Below are positions 1 to 8,127 of a stretch of 64,000 bases of DNA, piece after piece (the stretch's first letter is position 1; every line of letters starts with the position of its first letter). This DNA is from Eubacterium maltosivorans. GTDB lineage: Bacteria; Bacillota; Clostridia; Eubacteriales; Eubacteriaceae. The DNA is taken from the NCBI RefSeq assembly GCF_002441855.2, contig NZ_CP029487.1, positions 4,142,349-4,206,348 on the forward strand, in the 5' to 3' direction. Made by a program: the position numbers and the translations under genes. The notes beneath the pieces are model-generated. The model was given only the letters and a program-made list of their open reading frames with translations, made no database searches and was not told where the DNA came from.

Positions 1-13
1 TTCAAAAAAGGTC

Positions 14-37
14 TATAATAATATTTAAGTTACTTAA
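14..37 (+). promoter_or_regulatory. -10 box and palindromic operator of the MarR-ABC operon
   Basis: A TATAAT hexamer lies at 14-19 and is followed at 25-37 by the palindrome TTAAGT-T-ACTTAA. A dyad just downstream of a -10 box fits repression by the MarR protein encoded next. The -35 box would fall at or before the window edge, so the promoter is only partly visible. Confidence 0.5.
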
Positions 38-79
38 CTATTATGTTGGGTAATAATTAAGATAGCAAAAGAAAAATGG

Positions 80-130
80 AGACCGCGATTCCGTTGGCTT
101 CGGAAGGTCTGGTTCCCAAAAGGGAAGGAG
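80..130 (+). promoter_or_regulatory. Structured 5' leader before marR
   Basis: Two hairpins can be drawn. AGACC (80-84) pairs with GGTCT (106-110), enclosing TTCCG (89-93) with CGGAA (101-105). Then TTCCC (113-117) pairs with GGGAA (122-126). The second stem overlaps the start of the ribosome binding site GGAAGGAG (123-130), so it could affect translation. It does not match a riboswitch class I know. Confidence 0.35.
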
Positions 131-136
131 TTTATC

Positions 137-634
137 ATGGATCATGAGAAAAGCCTTGGGGAAACGTTTCTGGCCAGTTTAAACAAGGTAAAAAAGAATC
201 TGTTTCACACCATGAGCAAGCAGCGCATTGACGGCCTGCGCCAAAGTGAATTTTTTATGCTGATGCGTATTGCCAATCACTGTAAGGAGCAGGAAAATGA
301 GCATTTGAAAAATGGAACAGCACCACTACCCGGGGTGCGTATCTCAACGCTGAGCAAGGCGACAAACAGCTCGATGCCCGGTGTTTCTCAGATGATTAAC
401 GTCCTCGAGAACGCTGGATACGTGGAGCGTATCACCACCAAGAAAGACCGCCGTGTTGTTTATGTCAATTTGACCGAGGCCGGAAGGGTCATGCTGAAAA
501 CAGCACCAAGACCCATGCTCAACCTGCTGACTCGCACAACTGAGGAAATGGGAGAAGAAAAAACCAGGCAGTTTATCGCTTTGATGGATGAGTTTTCCGA
601 GACCATCGAGCGGCTGAACCGCGAAAGCAACTAA
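137..634 (+). CDS. MarR family transcriptional regulator
   Basis: This 165-residue protein has the MarR winged-helix layout. An N-terminal helical dimer region is followed by a recognition segment around residues 70-105, including SMPGVSQMINVLENAGYVER, and the wing with KKDRR. It starts at an ATG behind GGAAGGAG. It is the first gene of a unit with two ABC exporter genes 33 bp downstream, a common arrangement in which a MarR repressor senses the drug or metabolite exported by the pump. The palindrome at 25-37 is a likely autoregulatory operator. The ligand cannot be told from sequence. Confidence 0.85.
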   Translation: MDHEKSLGETFLASLNKVKKNLFHTMSKQRIDGLRQSEFFMLMRIANHCKEQENEHLKNGTAPLPGVRISTLSKATNSSMPGVSQMINVLENAGYVERITTKKDRRVVYVNLTEAGRVMLKTAPRPMLNLLTRTTEEMGEEKTRQFIALMDEFSETIERLNRESN

Positions 635-667
635 AACGGAGTAAGACATTAAAGAAAGGAAGCAAAT

Positions 668-2905
668 ATGACAAAATTAGCAAAGTATCTCAAACCCTAT
701 ATCGGTTCGATTTTGCTGGCTTTTATTCTGCTGTTTGTCCAGGCAATGTCGGATTTGAATCTGCCAAATTTCATGTCCGATATTGTCAATGTGGGGATTC
801 AGCAGAATGGGATCGAGCATGCCGCGCCAGACGCCATCAGCGAGCAGGGATATGATTTTATCACCAGCTTTATGACCGATGAGCAGAAAAAAAACGTATC
901 AGAGGCCTATGAGGAAGTAACGCCCTCGGCAGCGACCGATAAACAGATTAAAAAATATCCTGAAATGAAGAATGAGCGTGCTTATGTGCTCAGGAACACA
1001 GATGAGGATACCTACACGAAGCTGGATGCCATCTTTGGTGAGGCCGACTGGACTTTTATTAATTTCGTAGAGGATATGGCCGAACAGAAGGGAAGCACAG
1101 CCAGCCAGGAGGACATGACAGCCAACGTTGACGACATGGATTTATCCAAGCTGTACGAAATGACACCTATGCTGAAAATGATGCCGAAGGAACAGTTCGA
1201 CAGCGCCAGAGAAAAGGCCGTGCAGACGCCAGAGTCCACCCAGCAGCAGACAGGCGCCATTTTTGTCAGGGAATTCTATAAAGAATTAGGCGCCGACACC
1301 AGCTATATACAGACCATGTATATCCTTAAGATTGGCGGCATCATGCTGGGATTATCGCTGATTGGTGTTATCGCAGCCATTTGTGTTGGCCTGCTGGCCG
1401 CCAAGGTAGCCGCTGGTTTTTCACAGGTGGTGCGCAGAGATATTTTTAAGAAGGTTGAGTCCTTCTCAAACACCGAATTTAACCGGTTTTCAACCGCCTC
1501 GCTCATCACGAGGAGCACCAACGATATCACCCAGATGCAGACGCTGCTGATCATGGGGATACGAATGATCTGCTACGCGCCCATCTTAGGGGTTGGCGGG
1601 GTGATTATGGCATTGCGGGAAAGCACGTCCATGAGCTGGATTATCGCTGTGTCGGTCATTGTGCTGGTCGGAGTGATTGTAGTGACCTTCTCACTGGTGC
1701 TGCCGCGTTTTAAAATTGTGCAGAAGCTGGTGGACCGCCTGAACCTGGTCATGCGTGAAAACCTTAATGGGATGTCGGTGATCCGCGCCTTTGGGAACCA
1801 GGATTTTGAACGTGAACGTTTTAAAAGAGAAAACATACGAGTGACAAACAATAACCTTTTTATCAACCGTACAATGGTCTTTCTGATGCCGTTGATGATG
1901 CTTATTATGAATGGCACCACTTTGCTGGTTATCTGGCTTGGCGCACATCAGATCGCGGACTCAACCATGCAGGTTGGTAATATGATGGCCTTTATGCAGT
2001 ACGCCATGCAGATCATCATGTCTTTCCTGATGATTTCCATGATGTTTATCTTGGTGCCCAGAGCCGCTGTTTCCGGCGAACGTATCGCAGAAGTGCTGGC
2101 AGTGGACCCGGTGATCAAAAGTCCTAAAAATCCAAAGCCCTTCCCTCAGAATGTGCCGGGACGCCTGGTGTTTGACCATGTTTCCTTCCACTACGAGGGC
2201 GCAGACGAGGACGTGCTCCATGATATTAGTTTTGAGGCTGATCCAGGACAGACAACAGCCTTTATCGGTTCTACCGGCTCAGGTAAATCAACATTGATTA
2301 ACCTCATTCCCCGTTTTTATGATGTGACCGACGGTGCTATTACGCTGGATGGCGTGGATTTAAGAGATGCCTCTCTCCACGACCTGCGCGACAAGGTTGG
2401 TTATGTCCCTCAAAAGGGGGTTCTGTTCTCAGGAACCATTGATTCCAATCTTCGCTATGGCCGCAAAGAGGCCACCGAGGAGGAAGTGCGCCAGGGGGCG
2501 GAAATCGCCCAGGCTATGGAATTTATTAACGCGAATTCTGATGGTTTTGAGCGAGAAATCGCCCAGGGCGGCGACAATGTCTCTGGTGGGCAGAAGCAGC
2601 GTTTATCCATTGCCAGAGCCCTTGTTAAAAAACCGGATGTCTATATTTTTGACGACAGCTTTTCGGCCCTTGACTTTAAAACAGATGCAGCCCTGCGTTC
2701 GGCCCTCAAGAATTATACCGAGGAGGCTACCGTGCTGATTGTTGCCCAGCGTATTAATACCATTATGAATGCTGAACAGATTATCGTTCTTGACGAAGGC
2801 CGCGTGGTCGGCAAGGGAACCCATGAAGAATTATTGAGAAGCTGCGGTACCTATCAGGAAATCGCAAGCTCACAGCTGTCAAAGGAGGAATTAGGAAATG
2901 TCTGA
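668..2905 (+). CDS. ABC exporter half-transporter with degenerate ATP site (subunit 1)
   Basis: The 745-residue protein is a fused membrane-ATPase half transporter (MdlB/MsbA type). It is longer than the usual 570-620 residues because a hydrophilic insertion of about 180 residues (roughly 35-215) sits between TM1 and TM2 and is presumably extracytoplasmic. Walker A is GSTGSGKST at 534-542 and the signature is VSGGQ at 638-642. Walker B ends in D662-D663, so the catalytic Glu is Asp, and the H-loop His is Gln694 (AQR). These are the changes seen in the degenerate-site subunit of heterodimeric exporters such as TM287/288. It overlaps subunit 2 by 8 bp. The substrate is unknown; multidrug or peptide export is inferred. 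Confidence 0.88.
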   Translation: MTKLAKYLKPYIGSILLAFILLFVQAMSDLNLPNFMSDIVNVGIQQNGIEHAAPDAISEQGYDFITSFMTDEQKKNVSEAYEEVTPSAATDKQIKKYPEMKNERAYVLRNTDEDTYTKLDAIFGEADWTFINFVEDMAEQKGSTASQEDMTANVDDMDLSKLYEMTPMLKMMPKEQFDSAREKAVQTPESTQQQTGAIFVREFYKELGADTSYIQTMYILKIGGIMLGLSLIGVIAAICVGLLAAKVAAGFSQVVRRDIFKKVESFSNTEFNRFSTASLITRSTNDITQMQTLLIMGIRMICYAPILGVGGVIMALRESTSMSWIIAVSVIVLVGVIVVTFSLVLPRFKIVQKLVDRLNLVMRENLNGMSVIRAFGNQDFERERFKRENIRVTNNNLFINRTMVFLMPLMMLIMNGTTLLVIWLGAHQIADSTMQVGNMMAFMQYAMQIIMSFLMISMMFILVPRAAVSGERIAEVLAVDPVIKSPKNPKPFPQNVPGRLVFDHVSFHYEGADEDVLHDISFEADPGQTTAFIGSTGSGKSTLINLIPRFYDVTDGAITLDGVDLRDASLHDLRDKVGYVPQKGVLFSGTIDSNLRYGRKEATEEEVRQGAEIAQAMEFINANSDGFEREIAQGGDNVSGGQKQRLSIARALVKKPDVYIFDDSFSALDFKTDAALRSALKNYTEEATVLIVAQRINTIMNAEQIIVLDEGRVVGKGTHEELLRSCGTYQEIASSQLSKEELGNV

Positions 2906-4769
2906 TAAAGTAACGAAAGCAACGACTCCAACGCCTCCAAAACACCGTGGCCCCATGGGCCGTGGGCCGGTGATGGCGAGCGGTGAAAAGGCAAAAGACT
3001 TTAAGGGTACCCTTAAAAAACTTTTAGCTTATCTGAAACCCCATCGGGTTGCCGTGACCTTTGTCGTGATCTTTGCCATCGCTTCAACTGTTTTTAACAT
3101 TGTCGGACCTAAAATTCTGGGACAGGCAACCACGAAAATTTTTGAAGGCGTGATGAATATGATCGCCAATACCGGCAGTGGCATTGATTTTGAAGGTATC
3201 GCAAAGATTTTACTGTTTTTGGTAGGACTGTATATTATCTCGGCTGTTTTCTCAGCGCTCCAGGGATTTTTGATGACAGGCGTGTCGATGAAAGTCACCT
3301 ACAAGCTGCGTGAAAATACCTTTGCGAAAATAAACCGTCTCCCTTTTAAGTATTTTGATAAAACAAGTTACGGCGAAGTTTTGTCGTTTTTAACCAATGA
3401 TATTGAAACGGTCAACCAGACCCTTAACCAGAGTTTGACCCAGATTATTACCTCTGTGGCAACCGTTATTGGTATTCTGGTCATGATGTTCTCCATCAGC
3501 TGGCAGATGACCCTGGTAACGCTGTGTATTATTCCACTGTCCTTTGTGTTTATCGTACTGGTGGTCAAGCGGTCCCAGAAATATTTCAGCAGCCAGCAGG
3601 AATATCTTGGACACATCAATGGCCATATTGAGGAAATTTATGGCGGCCATTCAGTGGTTCAGGCCTTTAACAACGAAGAGGAAGCATACAAAACCTTTGA
3701 GGGACTCAACAACAACTTGTATGGGTCGGCCTGGAAATCGCAGTTCCTCTCGAGCCTGATGCAGCCTATTATGGCCTTTATTGGAAACCTGGGCTATGTG
3801 GCTGTGTGTATTTTGGGCGGTTATCTGGCCGTTAACGGCCGCATCTCCGTCGGGGATATTCAGGCGTTCATCCAGTATGTCCGCCAGTTCAACCAGCCGA
3901 TCTCACAGATTGCCAATATGTCCAATATCATGCAGATGACTATGGCTGCGGCTGAGCGTGTCTTTACATTCCTGGCTGAGGAAGAAGAGGTGCCGGACCC
4001 GCAGAATCCGGTGTCACCTGCAGATGTCCAGGGGAATGTCACCTTTGATCACGTTCATTTTGGCTACAACCCGAACAAAATCATTATCAATGATTTCTCC
4101 GCACAGGTAAAGGAAGGCCAGAAGATCGCCATTGTAGGGCCTACCGGCGCGGGCAAAACCACGATTATCAAGCTGCTCATGCGTTTCTACGATGTAGACT
4201 CCGGCGCGATTCTGGTGGATGGCCACAACATTAAGGACTTTAGAAGAAACGATCTGAGAAGCCTGTTTGGGATGGTTCTCCAGGACACCTGGCTGTATAA
4301 CGGCACCATTGCCGACAATATCCGCTATGGGCGTCTGGACGCTACCGATGAGGAGGTTCAGCAGGCCGCTGTGGCCGCCCAGGTGGACCACTTTGTAAGA
4401 ACACTGCCCGATGGCTACAGTATGGTGCTGAACGAGGAAGCCAACAATGTGTCCCAGGGGCAGAAACAGCTTCTGACCATTGCGCGTGCGATCCTCGCAG
4501 ATCCCAAAATTTTGATTCTTGACGAAGCGACCAGCTCTGTCGATACCCGTACCGAAATCCTCATTCAGAAGGCCATGGATAACCTGATGCATGGGCGGAC
4601 CAGCTTTGTCATTGCCCACCGCCTGTCCACCATCAAGAACGCAGACTGTATCTTCGTGATGAAGGACGGCGATATCATTGAACAGGGAACCCATGAAGAA
4701 CTGCTTGCCCGAAATGGCTTCTACGCAGACCTGTATAACAGCCAGTTTGAAGTGGAAGAGGAGGCGTAA
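2898..4769 (+). CDS. ABC exporter half-transporter with catalytic ATP site (subunit 2)
   Basis: The 623-residue partner of the preceding gene is overlapped by 8 bp, implying translational coupling. It has a basic N-terminal tail, six TM helices (about 45-345) and a nucleotide-binding domain. Walker A is GPTGAGKTT (414-422), Walker B LDE with the catalytic E543, and the H-loop His is 574, all canonical. Its signature is VSQGQ (518-522) instead of LSGGQ. Because each ATP site pairs Walker motifs of one subunit with the signature of the other, the defects of both subunits fall in the same site, which argues strongly for an obligate heterodimer. Confidence 0.9.
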   Translation: MSDKVTKATTPTPPKHRGPMGRGPVMASGEKAKDFKGTLKKLLAYLKPHRVAVTFVVIFAIASTVFNIVGPKILGQATTKIFEGVMNMIANTGSGIDFEGIAKILLFLVGLYIISAVFSALQGFLMTGVSMKVTYKLRENTFAKINRLPFKYFDKTSYGEVLSFLTNDIETVNQTLNQSLTQIITSVATVIGILVMMFSISWQMTLVTLCIIPLSFVFIVLVVKRSQKYFSSQQEYLGHINGHIEEIYGGHSVVQAFNNEEEAYKTFEGLNNNLYGSAWKSQFLSSLMQPIMAFIGNLGYVAVCILGGYLAVNGRISVGDIQAFIQYVRQFNQPISQIANMSNIMQMTMAAAERVFTFLAEEEEVPDPQNPVSPADVQGNVTFDHVHFGYNPNKIIINDFSAQVKEGQKIAIVGPTGAGKTTIIKLLMRFYDVDSGAILVDGHNIKDFRRNDLRSLFGMVLQDTWLYNGTIADNIRYGRLDATDEEVQQAAVAAQVDHFVRTLPDGYSMVLNEEANNVSQGQKQLLTIARAILADPKILILDEATSSVDTRTEILIQKAMDNLMHGRTSFVIAHRLSTIKNADCIFVMKDGDIIEQGTHEELLARNGFYADLYNSQFEVEEEA

Positions 4770-4779
4770 AAAAACAATT

Positions 4780-5379
4780 ATGAAATACAATATTGTCACC
4801 ATTGAACGGGAATATGCCAGCGGCGGTCGGGAAATCGGCTACCGGACAGCAGAAAAGCTGGGGATTCCTTACTACGGGAAAGAAATACTGGAGATGGCTG
4901 CGAAAAAGAAAGGCGTTTCCCCCGAATATCTTGAAGAGCTGGAAGAAACACCAACCAACAGCTTCTTCTACTCTGTCTACATGCTGTCTAAAAACCTGAT
5001 AGGCGATACGCCCAGCCTGCCGGAGAACGATGCGCTGCGGCTGGCAGAAGCTGAAATTATCAATGATCTGGCAGCGGAAGGCCCCTGTGTCATCATTGGC
5101 CGGTGCGCCTGCCACGCCCTGAGAAGACGAAAGGATGTCCTGAATGTTTTTATCCACAGCAGCTGGGAGGCCCGTGTAAAACGGGCGGTGGAGACCTACG
5201 GCGTGGACGCGGCCAACGCAGAAGTTGTGCTGAAAAAGTTTGATAAACGCCGCGCCTGTTACTATAATGCGAATACGGGCAAAAAGTGGAGTGACCCCGA
5301 AGGCTACCACATGATTCTGGATTCGGGCAGGCTTGGAATTGGAAAATGTGTGGATATTTTAGAAAAAGCTGTGGAGTGA
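4780..5379 (+). CDS. Cytidylate kinase-like family protein
   Basis: This 199-residue protein begins MKYNIVTIEREYASGGREIG, the N-terminal P-loop-like signature of the AAA_26 cytidylate-kinase-like family. The chosen ATG has AGGAGG 15 bp upstream inside the end of the exporter gene; a longer in-frame start at 4678 would lie inside that gene and is unlikely. The family is widespread in Clostridia with no proven substrate. Its position 11 bp after the exporter gene suggests co-transcription, ending at the hairpin at 5404. A role beyond nucleotide or other small-molecule phosphorylation cannot be assigned. Confidence 0.8.
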   Translation: MKYNIVTIEREYASGGREIGYRTAEKLGIPYYGKEILEMAAKKKGVSPEYLEELEETPTNSFFYSVYMLSKNLIGDTPSLPENDALRLAEAEIINDLAAEGPCVIIGRCACHALRRRKDVLNVFIHSSWEARVKRAVETYGVDAANAEVVLKKFDKRRACYYNANTGKKWSDPEGYHMILDSGRLGIGKCVDILEKAVE

Positions 5380-5403
5380 AATAACCGGAAAATGACAATG
5401 CAG

Positions 5404-5440
5404 AGAGGATACGGCAAAACGCCATATCCTCTTATTTTAA
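5404..5440 (+). terminator. Intrinsic terminator (conserved CGGC-N5-GCCG hairpin, copy 1)
   Basis: AGAGGATA-CGGC (5404-5415) pairs with its partner at 5421-5432 around loop AAAAC, with one C-A mismatch, followed by an AT/T-rich tract. It closes the marR-ABC-kinase unit and is one of six related hairpins in the chromosomal part of the window. Confidence 0.85.
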
Positions 5441-5516
5441 TTTATTTTTCGCAAAATATGTGAATGCTTAAAGTTTTGTTAAAATTACTGAAATTTTTTG
5501 TTTTTCTAAATAAAGG

Positions 5517-5546
5517 TTGACAGTCCTTCTTTTAATCGTGTAGAAT
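5517..5546 (+). promoter_or_regulatory. Sigma-A type promoter of the XRE regulator gene
   Basis: TTGACA at 5517-5522, an 18-bp spacer and TAGAAT at 5541-5546 lie 68 bp before the ATG at 5614. Confidence 0.6.
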
Positions 5547-5613
5547 TCAACTAGAAATAAACATCTTATTTGTTTTGTTTTTTTTATTTTTAGAAATAGG
5601 GGGCGAGCAGATT

Positions 5614-6312
5614 ATGACAGGGGATTCATTGAATGCGCAAATTGGGGCTCAGGTTCGGATGTATCGAAAAATGGCAAAGATCAGCATTGATGAAATGGCT
5701 CGAACCATTGGTAAGAGCCGGGCGACAATCTCAAAATATGAGACAGGCGCGATTGGTATGGATGTTTCAACTTTGTTTGAAATTGCCTCGACATTAAACA
5801 TTGGGGTCTCTCATCTTCTGGATATACCGAAAGAAGACAAGACGACGGAAGTAACTCAAAGCCAGCTGGGAAATATTGACCACTTTTATCTTTACCAGCA
5901 GTCGCGCCATAAAAATTTTTGTTCTTACATCCGTCTTGGGGAAGAGCGGGCAAACGGTCAGATTTACGCGACCTTTTATTATCAGCCGGAAGATATTAAA
6001 AACTATAAAAAGTGCGAGGGGATTTATCACGGTTCCATGAACATCCGGGATAATTTTATTATTTTCATCATGCAGAACCTTTACTGTGAGGCGGAAATTG
6101 CGTATTTATCTTTTTTCATCCCCATGAAAAAGCTTTCCGCGATTCCGGGAATTCTGACGGGAATGGACAATTACAGCATGCGTCCAACCGCCATTAAAGT
6201 GATTCTTTCAAAGGAGCTGATGACCAGCAAGGAATTGGAGGAATTTTTTGTCGTGTCGAAAGAGGAGATAAAACGTTTGAAAGAAGATCATTGTTTTGTG
6301 ATTGACCCTTAA
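5614..6312 (+). CDS. XRE family helix-turn-helix regulator
   Basis: The 232-residue protein has an N-terminal Cro/CI helix-turn-helix (about residues 8-65, with IDEMARTIGKSRATISKYE), followed by about 165 residues that I do not recognise. That part probably senses a signal or forms a dimer. The start at 5614 is chosen because AGGGGGCGAG lies just upstream; an in-frame ATG 39 bp earlier lacks a binding site. It has its own promoter and terminator and sits directly before the branched-chain amino acid operon, so control of that operon is plausible but only inferred. Confidence 0.8.
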   Translation: MTGDSLNAQIGAQVRMYRKMAKISIDEMARTIGKSRATISKYETGAIGMDVSTLFEIASTLNIGVSHLLDIPKEDKTTEVTQSQLGNIDHFYLYQQSRHKNFCSYIRLGEERANGQIYATFYYQPEDIKNYKKCEGIYHGSMNIRDNFIIFIMQNLYCEAEIAYLSFFIPMKKLSAIPGILTGMDNYSMRPTAIKVILSKELMTSKELEEFFVVSKEEIKRLKEDHCFVIDP

Positions 6313-6355
6313 AAGGGAAAAGTGTAAAAATTAGTAAAATGTTTAATATTTAACA

Positions 6356-6390
6356 AACCCGGTAAAAGTGTTATTTTAACTGGGTTTTTT
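6356..6390 (+). terminator. Intrinsic terminator after the XRE gene
   Basis: AACCC-GGT pairs with AC-TGGGTT across a loop (6356-6386) and is followed by a T run. Confidence 0.75.
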
Positions 6391-6574
6391 CATTTTTTTG
6401 GATGATTTTTAAAAAGGTCAGGGAAATAATACGTTTTCATATAAATCTGTTTTTTTGTGAAAATGATTTCTTGAGAAAGCAAAAAATACAAAAAACAGAT
6501 TAAAACAGGTTAAAAGTTTCGTATAAAGAAGTTTTTGAGGTAAAAATTGAGATTCTAAAGAATATTAAGCAACT

Positions 6575-6603
6575 TTGCAGAAAAAACATACTGAGAATAT
6601 AAT
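6575..6603 (+). promoter_or_regulatory. Promoter of the branched-chain amino acid operon
   Basis: TTGCAG (6575-6580), a 17-bp spacer and TATAAT (6598-6603) give a plausible sigma-A promoter. It would leave an RNA leader of about 100 nt before brnQ. The 6391-6574 stretch is very AT-rich with no gene seen. Confidence 0.5.
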
Positions 6604-6609
6604 AAAACC

Positions 6610-6705
6610 ATCATCAGAAAAGAGGAGCGGACGTACACAGTGCTGCAAAGAGGCAGCCTTAATCACCTGAGATTCGGACCTGTAACGCTGATTAAAGAGG
6701 AGAGT
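6610..6705 (+). promoter_or_regulatory. Structured leader RNA upstream of brnQ
   Basis: GCTGC (6642-6646) pairs with GCAGC (6653-6657). TTAATCA (6659-6665) pairs with TGATTAA (6689-6695), enclosing a 23-nt loop and ending at the AGAGGAGAG ribosome binding site. Some of the loop (CTGAGA, ACCTG) recalls a TPP riboswitch, but the rest of that consensus is absent, so no class is assigned. A cis-regulatory role is inferred only from position and pairing. Confidence 0.35.
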
Positions 6706-6710
6706 GTAAA

Positions 6711-8045
6711 ATGAGTCAAAGAAAAGACAAGTGGATTGTTGGTCTTGCGTTGTTTTCGATGTTTTTCGGTGCCGGGAATGTGATCTTTCCGCCTTATCTT
6801 GGAATGACGGCAGCGTCTATGTGGGTGCCGGCCTTTATCTGCTACTACATCGCAGATATTGGACTGGCGATGCTGGCCATCCTGGCCATGCTGAAATGTG
6901 ACAGCGATATCGAAGGAATTACCTGCCGCATTGGGAGGATACCCGCTGTGCTGCTGTCGACGCTGGTGGTGCTGTGCGTAGGCCCGATGCTGGCCATTCC
7001 CAGGACTGCGGCGACAACCTTTGAAATGGGCGTTTCGCCCATCTTTCCGGGGGTAAATCCACTGGTTGCTTCGATCGCATTTTTCGTGCTTATCTGGGTG
7101 CTGTGCGTGAAGGAGGCATCGGTGGTGGACATTGTCGGTAAATTCCTGACACCGGCTCTGTTTATCGGGCTGATGATTGTCATCATAAAGGGGATCATTG
7201 ATCCACTGGGGCCAATTGCGGCTGAGCCAAAGGTCTCAAATATTATCAGCAGCGGCATCATCTCGGGATACCAGACAATGGATGTGCTGGCAGCGCTGAT
7301 TTTTGGGGTTATTATTGTAAAAACGGTCAAGGAAAAGGGCTATACGGAGATCAAAGCCAAGAACGCTGTAATCGGAGGCGCCGGGCTGGTTGCTGGGGCA
7401 GGGCTCCTGATTGTTTATTTTGGTCTGGCCCACCTTGGGGCGACAGCCTCGACCATGTATGGGGTGGATGTTTCCAGGTCTACACTGATTCTTGAGATCA
7501 TTAAAAACCTTCTTGGAAATGTCGGCATGGTTATCTTTGGGATTGTGGTAGCGCTGGCCTGTATCACCACTGCAGTGGCGCTGGTCAGCTCCAGTGGGGC
7601 TTATTTCTCGCGGTTAAGCAAAGGGCGTGTCAGTTATAAAGTCATTGTCACCATTGTGTGCGTGATTTCACCGGTCATCGCCAATATCGGCCTGGATGAG
7701 ATCATCGCCATTTCAGAGCCGGTCCTGTCCATTGTCTACGCGCCGGCCCTTACACTGATCATTTTAACCATTGTAGGTGACAAGATCAGAAATGACAATG
7801 TCTTTAAAGCGGCCGCGCTGGGCGCGTTTTTGATCAGCGTTTTGGAGACAGCCGCCAATCATGGTCTGGGCTTTCAGTTCGTCAACTATTTACCGCTTCA
7901 CCACTTTGGGTTCGGATGGCTGCTGCCAACCGTGATCTGCGGCGTGGCCGGGTATTTTATCAAGGGCGACAAGAAAAAAGTAAGCCCAGAAGTATCTGTC
8001 CCGGAGCCCGATCCCGCAGAGACAGTGCGAAAGGGAAAAATCTAA
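6711..8045 (+). CDS. brnQ: Branched-chain amino acid:cation symporter (LIVCS family)
   Basis: This 444-residue, 12-TM protein starts near the N-terminus with the LIVCS landmark FSMFFGAGNVIFPPYLG (about 17-33). It imports Leu, Ile and Val with Na+ or H+. It is the first gene of a nine-gene run ending at the terminator at 13946 whose other members degrade the same amino acids. It is preceded by a promoter (6575) and a structured leader, with AGAGGAGAG as ribosome binding site. The family assignment is firm; the coupling ion is not visible in the sequence. Confidence 0.92.
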   Translation: MSQRKDKWIVGLALFSMFFGAGNVIFPPYLGMTAASMWVPAFICYYIADIGLAMLAILAMLKCDSDIEGITCRIGRIPAVLLSTLVVLCVGPMLAIPRTAATTFEMGVSPIFPGVNPLVASIAFFVLIWVLCVKEASVVDIVGKFLTPALFIGLMIVIIKGIIDPLGPIAAEPKVSNIISSGIISGYQTMDVLAALIFGVIIVKTVKEKGYTEIKAKNAVIGGAGLVAGAGLLIVYFGLAHLGATASTMYGVDVSRSTLILEIIKNLLGNVGMVIFGIVVALACITTAVALVSSSGAYFSRLSKGRVSYKVIVTIVCVISPVIANIGLDEIIAISEPVLSIVYAPALTLIILTIVGDKIRNDNVFKAAALGAFLISVLETAANHGLGFQFVNYLPLHHFGFGWLLPTVICGVAGYFIKGDKKKVSPEVSVPEPDPAETVRKGKI

Positions 8046-8127
8046 GGGATATCTATGCCGGCCGGATTAAGAGCCGCTGGTATCTATATATTAATTATTA
8101 AAAATTATGTTTTGGAGGTATGAAAAA

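Noticed and set aside
4014-4802. 262-codon minus-strand frame
   Set aside because: Antisense to the second ABC exporter gene with intact Walker motifs.
6640-6700. TPP riboswitch before brnQ
   Set aside because: CTGAGA and ACCTG are present, but the remaining conserved bases and helices of the TPP class are absent and the operon has no thiamine gene.
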